Source: Enterobacteriaceae bacterium UBA3516
GTDB lineage: Bacteria > Pseudomonadota > Gammaproteobacteria > Enterobacterales > Enterobacteriaceae
Length of the DNA stretch: 24,528 nucleotides
Assembly (NCBI GenBank): GCA_002377245.1
Contig: DFPL01000119.1
Span: forward strand, 1-24,528
Direction: 5' to 3'
Of the stretch, positions 7,503-15,048 are shown one piece after another. Position numbers and translations under genes: made by a program. The notes under the pieces were generated by a model, which saw nothing but the letters and a program-made list of their open reading frames with translations, was not told the DNA's origin and ran no database searches. Position 1 is the stretch's first letter. The number at the start of each line of letters is the position of its first letter.

Positions 7503-7628
7503 ACTGCGTGCGTTTGTGAAGTGAAGGGATGCCAGACGGGTTAAGCCAGGGGAATATGCCGGTAAAAAAGCGTGTCGGCATCCTGACTTTGTACTTCACG
7601 AACTGACCCGATTACATCGAATATTGAC
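7478..7628. repeat. 150-bp imperfect inverted repeat in the divergent promoter
   Basis: The outer arms 7478-7502 and 7604-7628 are complementary at 21 of 25 positions without gaps. Inside them GTGAAGT (7516-7522) pairs with ACTTCAC (7593-7599) and GGATGCC (7527-7533) with GGCATCC (7577-7583). The axis is near 7553. The arms hold operators O3 and O4, so the region looks like a promoter that was duplicated and inverted to serve the two divergent genes. Confidence 0.8.
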
Positions 7629-7668
7629 ATCAGGGCTCGTCACGCATGAATTCCCTGCCGGGGATAAT
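7604..7668 (+). promoter_or_regulatory. Operator O4 and promoter of MFS transporter 2
   Basis: The motif at 7604-7629 is TGACCCGATT, A, CATCG, AATATTGACA. TCAC starts at 7640 and a GATAAT -10 lies at 7663-7668, 34 bases past the motif with a 17-bp spacer, as at O1 and O2. The resulting leader to the ATG at 7847 would be about 170 bases. Confidence 0.6.
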
Positions 7669-7805
7669 TACCCTGTACCCCGGACGCAGACACACCGACT
7701 GAACCGGTAGTTCTTCCAATACCCTTTTTCAGTGATACCTGTCTGCGTGGCTGCCCGCCGCGCAGGCGTGTCGCGGCCCGGGTTGTTCCAGCCTGTTCAA
7801 CATTA

Positions 7806-7829
7806 GCGGAGCGTAAGGCCACGCTCCGC
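7806..7829 (+). other. Leader hairpin just before the ribosome site of MFS transporter 2
   Basis: A 9-bp perfect GC-rich stem (7806-7814 with 7821-7829) and a 6-base loop end 6 bases before the GGAGG ribosome site (7836-7840). It may protect the transcript or influence translation; it does not pair with the ribosome site itself. Confidence 0.5.
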
Positions 7830-7846
7830 ATGTCCGGAGGGATAAC

Positions 7847-9073
7847 ATGCCAAAAAATCTGACCCCATCCCATTCCCGTCATGCCCTGTGGGCATCGATG
7901 GCCGCCCTTTACCTTAACGGACTGCTGTATGCCGTCTGGGGCGTCAATATTGCCGTCATAAGGACCCGGTTTGACCTGACCGAAGGCGCGCTGTCGCTGG
8001 CGCTCGCAGCCGTGGCGGTCGGGGGTATTGCCACCATGGCCATGGCTTCCCGTATCGTCACCCGTAAAGGCAGCCGCTATACCGCCATGGTCAGTGGTCT
8101 GCTGATGGGCGGCTCTGCATCGTTTATCCTGGTGATCCCACAGTTCATGCCGCTGCTTGCGCTGCTTTTTGTGTTCGGCATTTTCGTCGCTGCACACGAT
8201 ATCTCCGTCAACACCCAGGTCGCTTCGCTGGAGCGGCTATCCGGTAAACCTATGATTGGCGCGCTGCACGGCAGCTTCAGTGCAGGAGGACTTTCCGGTG
8301 CCCTGCTGTCGAGCTACTGGCAGGGGGCCGCTTTACCTGCAGAGGCTAACTTTCTCGTACCTGCGGCAGCGGGAGCCTCGGTCATCCTTCTCACGTGGCG
8401 ATTCATGATCCCCCGGGAGGCTGAAAGTACATGTTCGGGCAGTGAGGACGCATCCGCTACAGGACTCGCGGGCGAGTTTCACAAGGGCGTGCGTGCACGT
8501 CTGCTGTTTCTGGGCCTGCTCGCCTTCTCAGCTCTGGTTGTGGAAGGGGCTTTTTACGACTGGGCCGCAGTGTATATGCGTGAAGTGGTTCAGGCCCCGG
8601 CATCCTGGGTGGGATATGGTTACGCGGCCTTTGCCGTGGGGCTGGTCAGCGGGCGGCTGAGCGGTGACTGGATCCGCGCGCGGATTGCACATCAGCTTCT
8701 TATCGCCGTGGGCTGGATAGTGGCGGCAGGAGGGCTTGCAGCTTTACTGGCGCTGCGCTCGCCGGCGGAAGTGGTGGTCGGGTTCTTCTTTACCGGTCTC
8801 GGTATTTCAAACATCATTCCGCTGCTGTTCTCAACAGCGGCCAGGCTGGCCGTACAGGGAGGAATGCCGGCATCCGAGGGGCTGGCGATCACCACGCGCA
8901 TCGGATACATCGGCCTGCTGGCGGGGCCGTTGATCGTCGGACCGGTTGCGGAGTTTGTCGGACTGCGTCTGTCGCTGCTGAGTCTGGGGATCGCACTCTC
9001 ATTCACCTGTGCCGGATGGTTGTTCCTCAGTCGCAGGACCGCAGGAAAACCCTGGGTCATCAGCGTAGCGTAA
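7847..9073 (+). CDS. MFS transporter 2
   Basis: The 408-residue protein has about 12 membrane segments in two halves joined by a polar loop near residues 187-215 (REAESTCSGSEDAS). Its closest general resemblance is to the YbjJ-like group of inner-membrane MFS proteins, which is suggestive only. The start has GGAGG at a 6-base spacing. It is divergent from the Tat-exported hydrolase and shares the inverted-repeat promoter with it, so both should respond to the same signal. The gene ends 74 bases from the convergent hydrolase at 9148. The substrate is unknown. Confidence 0.88.
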   Translation: MPKNLTPSHSRHALWASMAALYLNGLLYAVWGVNIAVIRTRFDLTEGALSLALAAVAVGGIATMAMASRIVTRKGSRYTAMVSGLLMGGSASFILVIPQFMPLLALLFVFGIFVAAHDISVNTQVASLERLSGKPMIGALHGSFSAGGLSGALLSSYWQGAALPAEANFLVPAAAGASVILLTWRFMIPREAESTCSGSEDASATGLAGEFHKGVRARLLFLGLLAFSALVVEGAFYDWAAVYMREVVQAPASWVGYGYAAFAVGLVSGRLSGDWIRARIAHQLLIAVGWIVAAGGLAALLALRSPAEVVVGFFFTGLGISNIIPLLFSTAARLAVQGGMPASEGLAITTRIGYIGLLAGPLIVGPVAEFVGLRLSLLSLGIALSFTCAGWLFLSRRTAGKPWVISVA

Positions 9074-9094
9074 TGGGCTGTGTCCGGTGCTCTG

Positions 9095-9128
9095 GCCTGA
9101 ACCCGCAGAGAATTCCTGCGATTCAGGC
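9095..9128. terminator. Hairpin between convergent genes
   Basis: GCCTGAA (9095-9101) pairs with TTCAGGC (9122-9128) and CGCAG (9104-9108) with CTGCG (9116-9120). It lies between two convergent stops and could stop transcription from both sides, but there is no T-run on either strand. Confidence 0.4.
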
Positions 9129-9147
9129 ACAACACTCAACGCTGCAG

Positions 9148-9636
9148 CTACTCTATGCTGCAGCGCGCGGCCAGGCCGCTCAGGGCCAGCTCGTGAAGAG
9201 CGTCCGTGGGCGCCGCGCAGGCTTCGGCAATGATGTGCATACTGAATTCCCTGGCCTGCGGGGACAAAGCGGTATGGGTGATGCAGTGCTGGGTCATCAT
9301 GCCCGTCAGGTAGACGTCGGTAATGCCCTGGTCATGCAGGAGTGCTTCAAGGCAGGTTGCATAGAAGCTGTCTGCCTGCCCCTTGCGGATCACCGGCGCA
9401 TCGCCCAGGGCCTCCGCGATATGCGGATGAAGGCGCACGCCCTCGCTGTCCGGGCGGAAAAATGGGGCGTCAGGAGCTGATACGTGCTGAACGCCCACGA
9501 TGAGCCAGTTCTGCTGTCTGGCATAGTCGATGGCGGTCAGGACGTTAGTGCAGGCGACGCCGGCATTCTCCAGCGGAAACGCACCCTGCGGGAAATAATC
9601 GTTCTGGACATCGATAACAATCAGCGCTTTTTTCAT
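9148..9636 (-). CDS. Isochorismatase-family cysteine hydrolase
   Basis: The 162-residue protein carries the three catalytic residues of the isochorismatase/nicotinamidase fold: D9 (VIDVQNDYF), K85 (IRKGQADSFY) and C118 (GMMTQHCITHTALS). Enzymes of this family hydrolyse amides or related C-N and vinyl-ether bonds; which substrate this one uses is not visible. It is slightly shorter than many relatives. The start has AGGAG upstream within the gap to O5. Together with the MBL hydrolases it suggests stepwise breakdown of a small molecule, for instance ring opening followed by amide cleavage, though this is inference. A truncated second copy lies at 4332-4421. Confidence 0.9.
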   Translation of the reverse strand: MKKALIVIDVQNDYFPQGAFPLENAGVACTNVLTAIDYARQQNWLIVGVQHVSAPDAPFFRPDSEGVRLHPHIAEALGDAPVIRKGQADSFYATCLEALLHDQGITDVYLTGMMTQHCITHTALSPQAREFSMHIIAEACAAPTDALHELALSGLAARCSIE

Positions 9637-9742
9637 CTTTTCTCCTTGTAAAAAATAACAACGGACAGCCGAGCTTATCTTTGCCAGGCCGTCCGCAGGA
9701 TCCAGCCTGGCATCAGGAAGAATGAGAAGAAAGATGAGTGCG

Positions 9743-9768
9743 GGCCACTATTCGATGGAATCGGGTCG
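9743..9768 (-). promoter_or_regulatory. Operator O5, upstream of the isochorismatase-type hydrolase
   Basis: Read on the minus strand, 9768-9743 is CGACCCGATT, C, CATCG, AATAGTGGCC. Over 27 aligned positions it matches the O4 arm at 23. It points toward the hydrolase start 106 bases away. I did not find the fixed-distance -10 and TCAC seen at O1, O2 and O4. Confidence 0.55.
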
Positions 9769-9870
9769 GTGGAGTGAAATGTGTCAGTTGTCGACATGAA
9801 GCAGTTGCAGATATCCGGCCCTATGCGAAAAGGGTCGGGTGATTTTTTAATAAGATATGAGGAAGGCGTA

Positions 9871-10131
9871 ATGTTAAAAATTATAAAAACCCCGGAAGGG
9901 AAAAAGTTTCTGATTGCCGTAGCGTTGGTGTTTATCGTTGCGGTATGCGTGGTTTCAAAAGCAGCGTTTCAGGGAGTGGAAGACCAGTACAACCTGCCGA
10001 TGGAAACATGGGATGTATCACTCTTTATTATCCAGGGCGCATGGGTGGCCATTTACAGTGTTATGTTCACAATAGTGGGCTCGCTCCCTTTTGGATTTTA
10101 TTTCTTGGGTCCCAAAGATGACAGGGGTTAA
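9871..10131 (+). CDS. Small membrane protein of unknown function
   Basis: This 86-residue protein has two hydrophobic segments (about residues 13-31, LIAVALVFIVAVCVV, and about 49-72, SLFIIQGAWVAIYSVMFTI), which suggests a hairpin in the inner membrane with short polar ends. The ATG at 9871 was chosen over upstream in-frame codons because GAGGAAGG lies directly before it. I do not recognise the family. It is divergent from the isochorismatase gene, but operator O5 points the other way, and the gene is more AT-rich than the cluster to its left. It may not belong to the same regulon. A strong terminator follows. Confidence 0.65.
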   Translation: MLKIIKTPEGKKFLIAVALVFIVAVCVVSKAAFQGVEDQYNLPMETWDVSLFIIQGAWVAIYSVMFTIVGSLPFGFYFLGPKDDRG

Positions 10132-10170
10132 AGAGCTGATAAATTCGTAACAAGATTTTCAACTCAGTTG

Positions 10171-10197
10171 GGCCTGTCGGGTGGCGGGCCGTTTTTT
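10171..10197 (+). terminator. Rho-independent terminator after the small membrane protein gene
   Basis: An 8-bp stem with two G-U pairs (10171-10178 with 10183-10190) and a 4-base loop is followed by six T residues (10192-10197). Confidence 0.8.
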
Positions 10198-10519
10198 GTC
10201 CATCATTTTCCTGAGCAAAGCTATGAACGTACTGGAGGCTCGAAAAAAGGAGCAGATACAGCAAAAGGCATGTCCGCTATGAGCGATGAGCGGACATTGA
10301 ATTACTGTATACTCTCAAAAGTGAATGGTACGGTTACTGGGATGCTTACAGAAGGACCGAGGATTGGGCGGAGCAACACTTACCGCCTGCCCCCCCCCAG
10401 TTCATCAGGAAGGAGACTTCTAGTAATAACAAAAGAGCATTGAAAAACGGCCCCAGCGTCATACAGGGCGGTTAGGTATTATCCATCTGATGGCTGACAA
10501 AATCCGTCTTGTGCGAGTT
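10198..10519. other. Possible gene remnants, no intact gene
   Basis: A 19-codon frame with an ATG at 10223 (MNVLEARKKEQIQQKACPL) is followed in another frame by a stretch from 10290 to 10475 without a start codon. That stretch reads like real protein (LLYTLKSEWYGYWDAYRR). One frameshift would join them. A run of nine C residues lies at 10390-10398. Family unknown. Confidence 0.25.
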
Positions 10520-11599
10520 TTATTCTTCCTGTGGTGGGTTTTGTTTAAAGCAAAAGGTTATTTTACTTTCTTCAGCTGAACTTTGAAAACTGAAACTGAA
10601 ATTTTTATAGTCTTCACCCAGACCGTTTTTATCAAATTTCTGACAACTTAAATTACCCCACATATCCTCACAGCATATCGAAAAAATTTTGAAATCTGCT
10701 TTCCTTTCGTTAAGTAGATAATTACCAAATGCTTCTTTAGATAAAGTATTTGATATTCCAGAAAAAAGTGATAACTCAACTTCATTATCGTTACACTCAA
10801 CACCAATCCATTGGTGTATTTTAAAAGTTATTTCATTAAAATTAATACCGTTTATTGTTATTTTTTTTGAGTCAAAACTGGAGACTATATCTCTGGCTTG
10901 AATAGAAGATTGCAATAACAAGGCGAATTGAGATCTCGTTAAACCAGACAGAATATCATCATTTTTTAAAGTTTCTTGGATGATATCTGTAAAGTTTGAC
11001 ACCCCGATATTGTCATTCTTAATGAAAGCTTTAAGAATATCAGAATTACTAAGGTAGTCTTTTAAATATTTAATCTCTGTATGTTTATAGTAGTAACACT
11101 TATCAGAAATGCAGAGTGCGCCAATAGCTGGGTTTGCCAAAAAATTAGTATCGTTATCATAATATCTGCTCAGTTCGCTTTTCTTGGCATTACTTGAAAA
11201 TGCAAATAGAACGGTAGGAGACCTTCCACCAATCGATCGAAATTTTCTAAATTTTTCAATTGTTGTCTCTAGTTCTTTCGCTGTTAAAGTTGATTTAACC
11301 TCAATGTTATATCTAACTGCTTCGATAGGAACGAAGGCAAGATCATTATTTATATATGGTGGTAGGATTTCATTATCATAAATAATAATATCACTTTCAT
11401 TTGATTGCTCTCCATGTGAGTTCTCAATTATACCTCTTGAAATCTCATACTTTCCAGGAATGACGTCTTTTATTATTTTTATCAACTCTACTTCATTCAA
11501 GCCACCCTTCACCCCCTGGTGTTCTACATTTTTATTTACAGCAAACTCTTGCTTTAATGTTTTTATCCTGGATGATATTTTTTCTGAAATAATACTCAT
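10520..11599 (-). CDS. DUF6602-like protein with a PD-(D/E)XK-type nuclease signature
   Basis: This AT-rich gene codes for 359 residues from the ATG at 11599. The N-terminal part (about residues 25-110: EHQGVKGGLNEVELIKII, IPGKYEISRGII, then ESDIIIYD and YNIEVKSTLT) resembles the DUF6602 family. D70 followed by E100-V-K102 fits a PD-(D/E)XK nuclease core. The C-terminal two thirds are unfamiliar. Alternative starts exist at 11611 and 11677; 11599 was preferred because a GGG-containing site sits about 7 bases upstream. The low GC and the isolated position among chromosomal genes suggest acquisition by transfer. A role in defence is possible but not shown; no partner gene is visible. Confidence 0.75.
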   Translation of the reverse strand: MSIISEKISSRIKTLKQEFAVNKNVEHQGVKGGLNEVELIKIIKDVIPGKYEISRGIIENSHGEQSNESDIIIYDNEILPPYINNDLAFVPIEAVRYNIEVKSTLTAKELETTIEKFRKFRSIGGRSPTVLFAFSSNAKKSELSRYYDNDTNFLANPAIGALCISDKCYYYKHTEIKYLKDYLSNSDILKAFIKNDNIGVSNFTDIIQETLKNDDILSGLTRSQFALLLQSSIQARDIVSSFDSKKITINGINFNEITFKIHQWIGVECNDNEVELSLFSGISNTLSKEAFGNYLLNERKADFKIFSICCEDMWGNLSCQKFDKNGLGEDYKNFSFSFQSSAEESKITFCFKQNPPQEE

Positions 11600-11887
11600 A
11601 TCAATGCCCATCCTTTTTTTAATATTTTTGATTTTATAACTTGTGAACCATCCAACACTATTAACTACTGTATACATAATTAACTAGCTTTCAAAGTCAC
11701 TATAACCACGAGATTTTTATGAATTTCATTTTTAATTCGTTTTTCAAGCTCACGCTCTCGATTTACTTGTTGGAAAATCTTAGACATCCGAAAAATCTCC
11801 TGTATCTGGTCTTGATGCAATCCCTTAAACAGCTCCGTAACTCAGGGTAGGCGCTTTTGTTGTTCGCCCATATCCTTTGTAGCTCAC

Positions 11888-12154
11888 CTATTTTTTTTCG
11901 CTCTGGTGGCTCTGCCAGGCTAGAGTGATAATTGCTGTAAATCCATCATTCACTGCCTTGCTCAAACGCTTAGCTACACTAGTCGAATTTTCCGCCTCTT
12001 TAGTGAAATACGCAAACTTCTGCTTCTCATTCAGCGCTTCCCTTTGGGTTTGCTCCCGCCTCAGCCGCTTAAAGGTTCTGGACGGTATTCCATTGAACAG
12101 ATCACCCCGCGAGGGTGGGGCCACACGGCCCTCTTCTCCCATCAGTTGATTCAC
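11888..12154 (-). CDS. Hypothetical charged protein
   Basis: An 88-residue frame begins at 12154 with AGGG close upstream. It is rich in Lys, Arg, Glu and Gln (LNEKQKFAYFTKEAENST) and looks more protein-like than the frames opposite it, but I do not recognise a family. The first third (VAPPSRGDLFNGIPSRT) is Pro/Gly/Ser rich. It could be the end of a longer decayed gene. The flanking stretches 11600-11887 and 12155-12306 show no other supported gene. Confidence 0.35.
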   Translation of the reverse strand: MNQLMGEEGRVAPPSRGDLFNGIPSRTFKRLRREQTQREALNEKQKFAYFTKEAENSTSVAKRLSKAVNDGFTAIITLAWQSHQSEKK

Positions 12155-12306
12155 ATTTCCCTACAAAAAAGTGAAATCCAGGAATCCTGCTCTGTTGCAG
12201 AGCATACGGGCAATACGCTATTTTCACCGCAAATAATATCCACCTCTGTCGCCGTTGCGTCCGTATTTTCTGACGCTGAAACCGGTTCTTCCACACGGAG
12301 GTGGAA

Positions 12307-13017
12307 ATGAAAATAAGCGCAGTACTTTGCCCTCTTCTGTTTTGTTGCCTGTTCCCCGCCTGGGCCGGTATTCAGCTCAACGGCACCCGTATCATTTACC
12401 CCGAAGGCAGGCGTGAAGTGACGCTCGGCCTCACCAATCATGCCGACACGCCGCGACTGCTCCAGACATGGATTGATGCGGGTGATGACCACCCGCACGA
12501 CACGGTGCCCTTTGTTGTCACTCCGCCCATCTTTCGCCTCGATCCGGATAAAGGCCATTCGCTGCGTATTCTCTACACCGGCGGCGCACTGCCTGCGGAT
12601 CGTGAATCCGTGTTCAGGCTCAATGTGCTGGAGCTGCAGCCCAAACCTGCTCATCGGGCAGACCGCAATAACATAAAGGTCTCCATCCGCACCCGCCTGA
12701 AGCTCTTCTTTCGCCCGACGGAGTTACCCGGTTCCCCCAAAGAGGCGGTAGCGCAACTGCGCTGGCGACTCGTACAGGATGGGAAAAGCTGTGCCGTGGC
12801 CTGTGAAAACCCGACGCCGTGGAATGTCTCGTTTAATCATGTCGGTATGAAAAGTGTGTCACTGCGTGATGAAGAGAAACAAAACGGCATGTGCCCGGCA
12901 AAGGGAACCGCCGTATTTTCACTGACAGGGACGCCGCATAACACCGGGAAACTGACGCTGATTACGATTGATGATTTTGGTGGCTATCACGACAGCGAAG
13001 CGGAATTCAGCCGCTGA
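12307..13017 (+). CDS. Fimbrial periplasmic chaperone (PapD-like)
   Basis: The 236-residue precursor has a signal peptide of about 20 residues ending PAWA. Two immunoglobulin-like domains follow with PapD landmarks: GTRIIYPEGRREVTLGLTN with the conserved arginine in the first strand, a G1-strand region (VFRLNVLELQPKP) and the LKLFFRP motif. It would hold fimbrial subunits in the periplasm by donor-strand complementation. The ATG at 12307 has GGAGG 5 bases upstream; a GTG at 12301 would start inside the ribosome site. The start overlaps the end of an open frame from upstream (TGA at 12308-12310), as if it were once coupled to a preceding gene. No usher gene is present nearby. Confidence 0.9.
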   Translation: MKISAVLCPLLFCCLFPAWAGIQLNGTRIIYPEGRREVTLGLTNHADTPRLLQTWIDAGDDHPHDTVPFVVTPPIFRLDPDKGHSLRILYTGGALPADRESVFRLNVLELQPKPAHRADRNNIKVSIRTRLKLFFRPTELPGSPKEAVAQLRWRLVQDGKSCAVACENPTPWNVSFNHVGMKSVSLRDEEKQNGMCPAKGTAVFSLTGTPHNTGKLTLITIDDFGGYHDSEAEFSR

Positions 13018-13037
13018 AATTTACAGGGAAGAAGAAA

Positions 13038-14033
13038 ATGAAAAAAAGAGTATCAGTGGTAATACTTGCCGGGTTCGTGGGTATATTAGCTCTCAGTAGA
13101 GAATGTATTGCAGGATGTACTGTTCAGTCACCTGTCACCCAGATTGGGAACTTCCCCACATCCTTTACAATTTCATCCTCACAAGCAATCGGCACAACAG
13201 TCGGTGGTGAAATAACAGTTCAGGATAGTGTTGCAGTATATGTCACCTGTACGGGGGGCGCGGTATACACAGCATTAAGACTTAACCCTTCATGGAGTGC
13301 GTCGGGCATTGCTAATGTTTTTAACACCAGCATCCCCGGTATCGGAGTTAAAGTCAGGGAGGAATCTGGATATGGAGTGCTTGCAGCACTAACTCCCGTC
13401 TTACAGAAATGGTATGCAACATCCGATAATTATACTAGTAACGCTCTTTTGGCCGGGATTAAGGTCCAGTTTTATGTAACCGGCTCTCTTGAATCAGGTG
13501 AGTATCCCGCTGAAACCATCGTCGAAGCCTGGATGAACAATACCATCAGTACCTCCGGAGGCGCTAACTATGTGACTCTGAAATTACCCCCCATCACCGT
13601 CAAAAAACTCACCTGCGAAACCCCTAATATCTCCGTTGATCTCGATAAACACATGAGTTCCGAATTCTCCGGCATCAATTCTAAAAGCACAGCGAAAGCG
13701 TTTAATTTCGAAATTAAAAAATGCGACCCTGGTATGAACTCGGTGAATTACACCTTTAAACCCGCGGCTGGCGTCACCTTAAAACAGGCGGGCACCAGCA
13801 ATCAGTACATCACCCTCGATGGCAGTTCTACCGCAACCGGCGTCGGTATTCAGGTACTGTACGAAAATGACACCCTTGTTCCCTTCAACAGTAAAATTAA
13901 GTATACCGGTTACAACAAAACCACCGGTGGCAGTTACACCATCCCTATGAAGGCACGCTATATCCAGACCGCCAGCACTATCACCGGCGGCACCGCCAAT
14001 TCTGCCGTGGAATTTACGATGTCCTATGAGTGA
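13038..14033 (+). CDS. Two-domain fimbrial subunit, probable tip adhesin
   Basis: The 331-residue precursor has a signal peptide ending near residue 25 (ECIA). The length, about twice a structural pilin, and a Cys-delimited C-terminal pilin-like domain from about residue 194 (LTCETPNISVDL to the final FTMSYE) suggest an adhesin with an N-terminal binding domain. It lies 20 bases after the chaperone gene and would be its client. The first half is visibly more AT-rich than the second, hinting at a mosaic gene in which the binding domain was exchanged. Without an usher in the window it could only be assembled by another fimbrial system, so it may be an operon remnant. Confidence 0.8.
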   Translation: MKKRVSVVILAGFVGILALSRECIAGCTVQSPVTQIGNFPTSFTISSSQAIGTTVGGEITVQDSVAVYVTCTGGAVYTALRLNPSWSASGIANVFNTSIPGIGVKVREESGYGVLAALTPVLQKWYATSDNYTSNALLAGIKVQFYVTGSLESGEYPAETIVEAWMNNTISTSGGANYVTLKLPPITVKKLTCETPNISVDLDKHMSSEFSGINSKSTAKAFNFEIKKCDPGMNSVNYTFKPAAGVTLKQAGTSNQYITLDGSSTATGVGIQVLYENDTLVPFNSKIKYTGYNKTTGGSYTIPMKARYIQTASTITGGTANSAVEFTMSYE

Positions 14034-14255
14034 CCCCTTCCAACCTGCACTCCAACACTTTCCCGCAAGGCAGATTGGCCTTGCGTTATCGAGGGAGGCT
14101 TCACTTATCACTGAGTGAACGGTGACGGCCGACGTGTTCATCAGTAAGCACTCGGTCCTTCCAGTACCAAAACAGCATTCTGCGTATTAACCCTTGGGAT
14201 CGGGATATGCAGGGTGCTAAGTTAGTTTTATAACTGGCTACTTTGTGAGAAAGAG

Positions 14256-14783
14256 ATGGTCTTACAGCAAGCACCTCAACTTGAGACAGAACGTTTAGTG
14301 TTAAAACATTTTACGCTGGATGATTTTTCTGAATTAAAGGCATGTTGGGCCGATCCAGAAATGATAAAAATAAATCGCGGAGAGCTTCCAACATCAGAAG
14401 TAATTTGGGCGCGTTTATTGCGCTATATCGGACACTGGCAAGCATTAGGTTATGGATATTGGGCTGTCTTTGAAAAAGCGACGCATCGTTATATCGGTGC
14501 TTTTGGCTTTCAGGATGCCCATCGCGATTGTACCCCCGCTTTACCCTGGCCAGAGGCAGGCTGGACACTCACTGCAGACGCGCGTGGTAAGGGTTATGCA
14601 AAAGAAGCGCTGGGGGCAATTTTATCGTGGGCTGACAAGAATTTCACTTCGCCATTATGCTGCATTATCGCTGAAGACAATCAGCGTTCTTATTATCTGG
14701 CAGAACAATTCAACTTTCATTTTCAGGATTATATTTCCTTGCGCGGTAAACAAGTACGCCTGCTCATAAGGCCTCGGGTTTAG
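14256..14783 (+). CDS. GNAT-family N-acetyltransferase (RimJ/RimL-like)
   Basis: The 175-residue protein starts LETERLVLKHFTLDDFSEL, typical of the RimJ/RimL subgroup of GNAT enzymes, and has the acetyl-CoA pyrophosphate loop RGKGYAKEAL at residues 110-119. It also has the downstream helix region where these enzymes bind CoA. It would transfer an acetyl group from acetyl-CoA to an amine on a protein, peptide or small molecule; the acceptor is unknown. The ribosome site is weak (GAGA). It stands alone between the fimbrial remnant and thiD. Confidence 0.85.
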   Translation: MVLQQAPQLETERLVLKHFTLDDFSELKACWADPEMIKINRGELPTSEVIWARLLRYIGHWQALGYGYWAVFEKATHRYIGAFGFQDAHRDCTPALPWPEAGWTLTADARGKGYAKEALGAILSWADKNFTSPLCCIIAEDNQRSYYLAEQFNFHFQDYISLRGKQVRLLIRPRV

Positions 14784-14950
14784 ATTCGCGTCAATAATCA
14801 TTCAGTCTGGTTGCTGTTGAGTGCAATGATTTCCTGGATGTCGAAGAGGTACGCGGCATCCAGACCACCACTGCCCTCTCCCACCAGGGCTGAGGAATCC
14901 CCAGTAATCTTACGTTTTGCAGCGATAACACTGCACCATGAGAATCCCCC

Positions 14951-14984
14951 TCACCCTAACCCTCTCCCCGGTGGGGCGAGGGGA
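14951..14984. repeat. GC-rich interspersed hairpin repeat
   Basis: The stem 14960-14969 pairs with 14973-14982 (nine of ten positions) around a 3-base loop and is preceded by CCCTCACCCTAA-type sequence. This resembles a short palindromic repeat common between genes in enterobacteria. A second fragment (GGGAGAGGGG, 15030-15039) lies nearer thiD. The remaining bases of 14784-15048 hold no gene that I can support. Confidence 0.5.
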
Positions 14985-15048
14985 CCGATCGTGCTCGTAT
15001 TATTTTGCGGGGATCCCTTAGTCCACCAGGGAGAGGGGCAAAATCGCC

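Noticed and set aside
10303..10320. Possible LexA box (CTGTATACTCTCAAAAG)
   Set aside because: The second half-site ACAG is missing and no SOS-type gene follows.
10390..10398. Run of nine C residues as a phase-variation tract
   Set aside because: It lies in a stretch without a supported start codon or gene, so slippage would have nothing evident to switch.
12044..12310. Plus-strand open frame of 88 codons ending at the chaperone start
   Set aside because: Only the last part looks at all protein-like and I could not match it to an usher or pilin. It overlaps the better minus-strand frame at 11888-12154, so it is mentioned but not called.
14065..14084. Small hairpin after the adhesin gene as a terminator
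   Set aside because: The 7-bp stem has no T-run on either strand, so termination is not supported.
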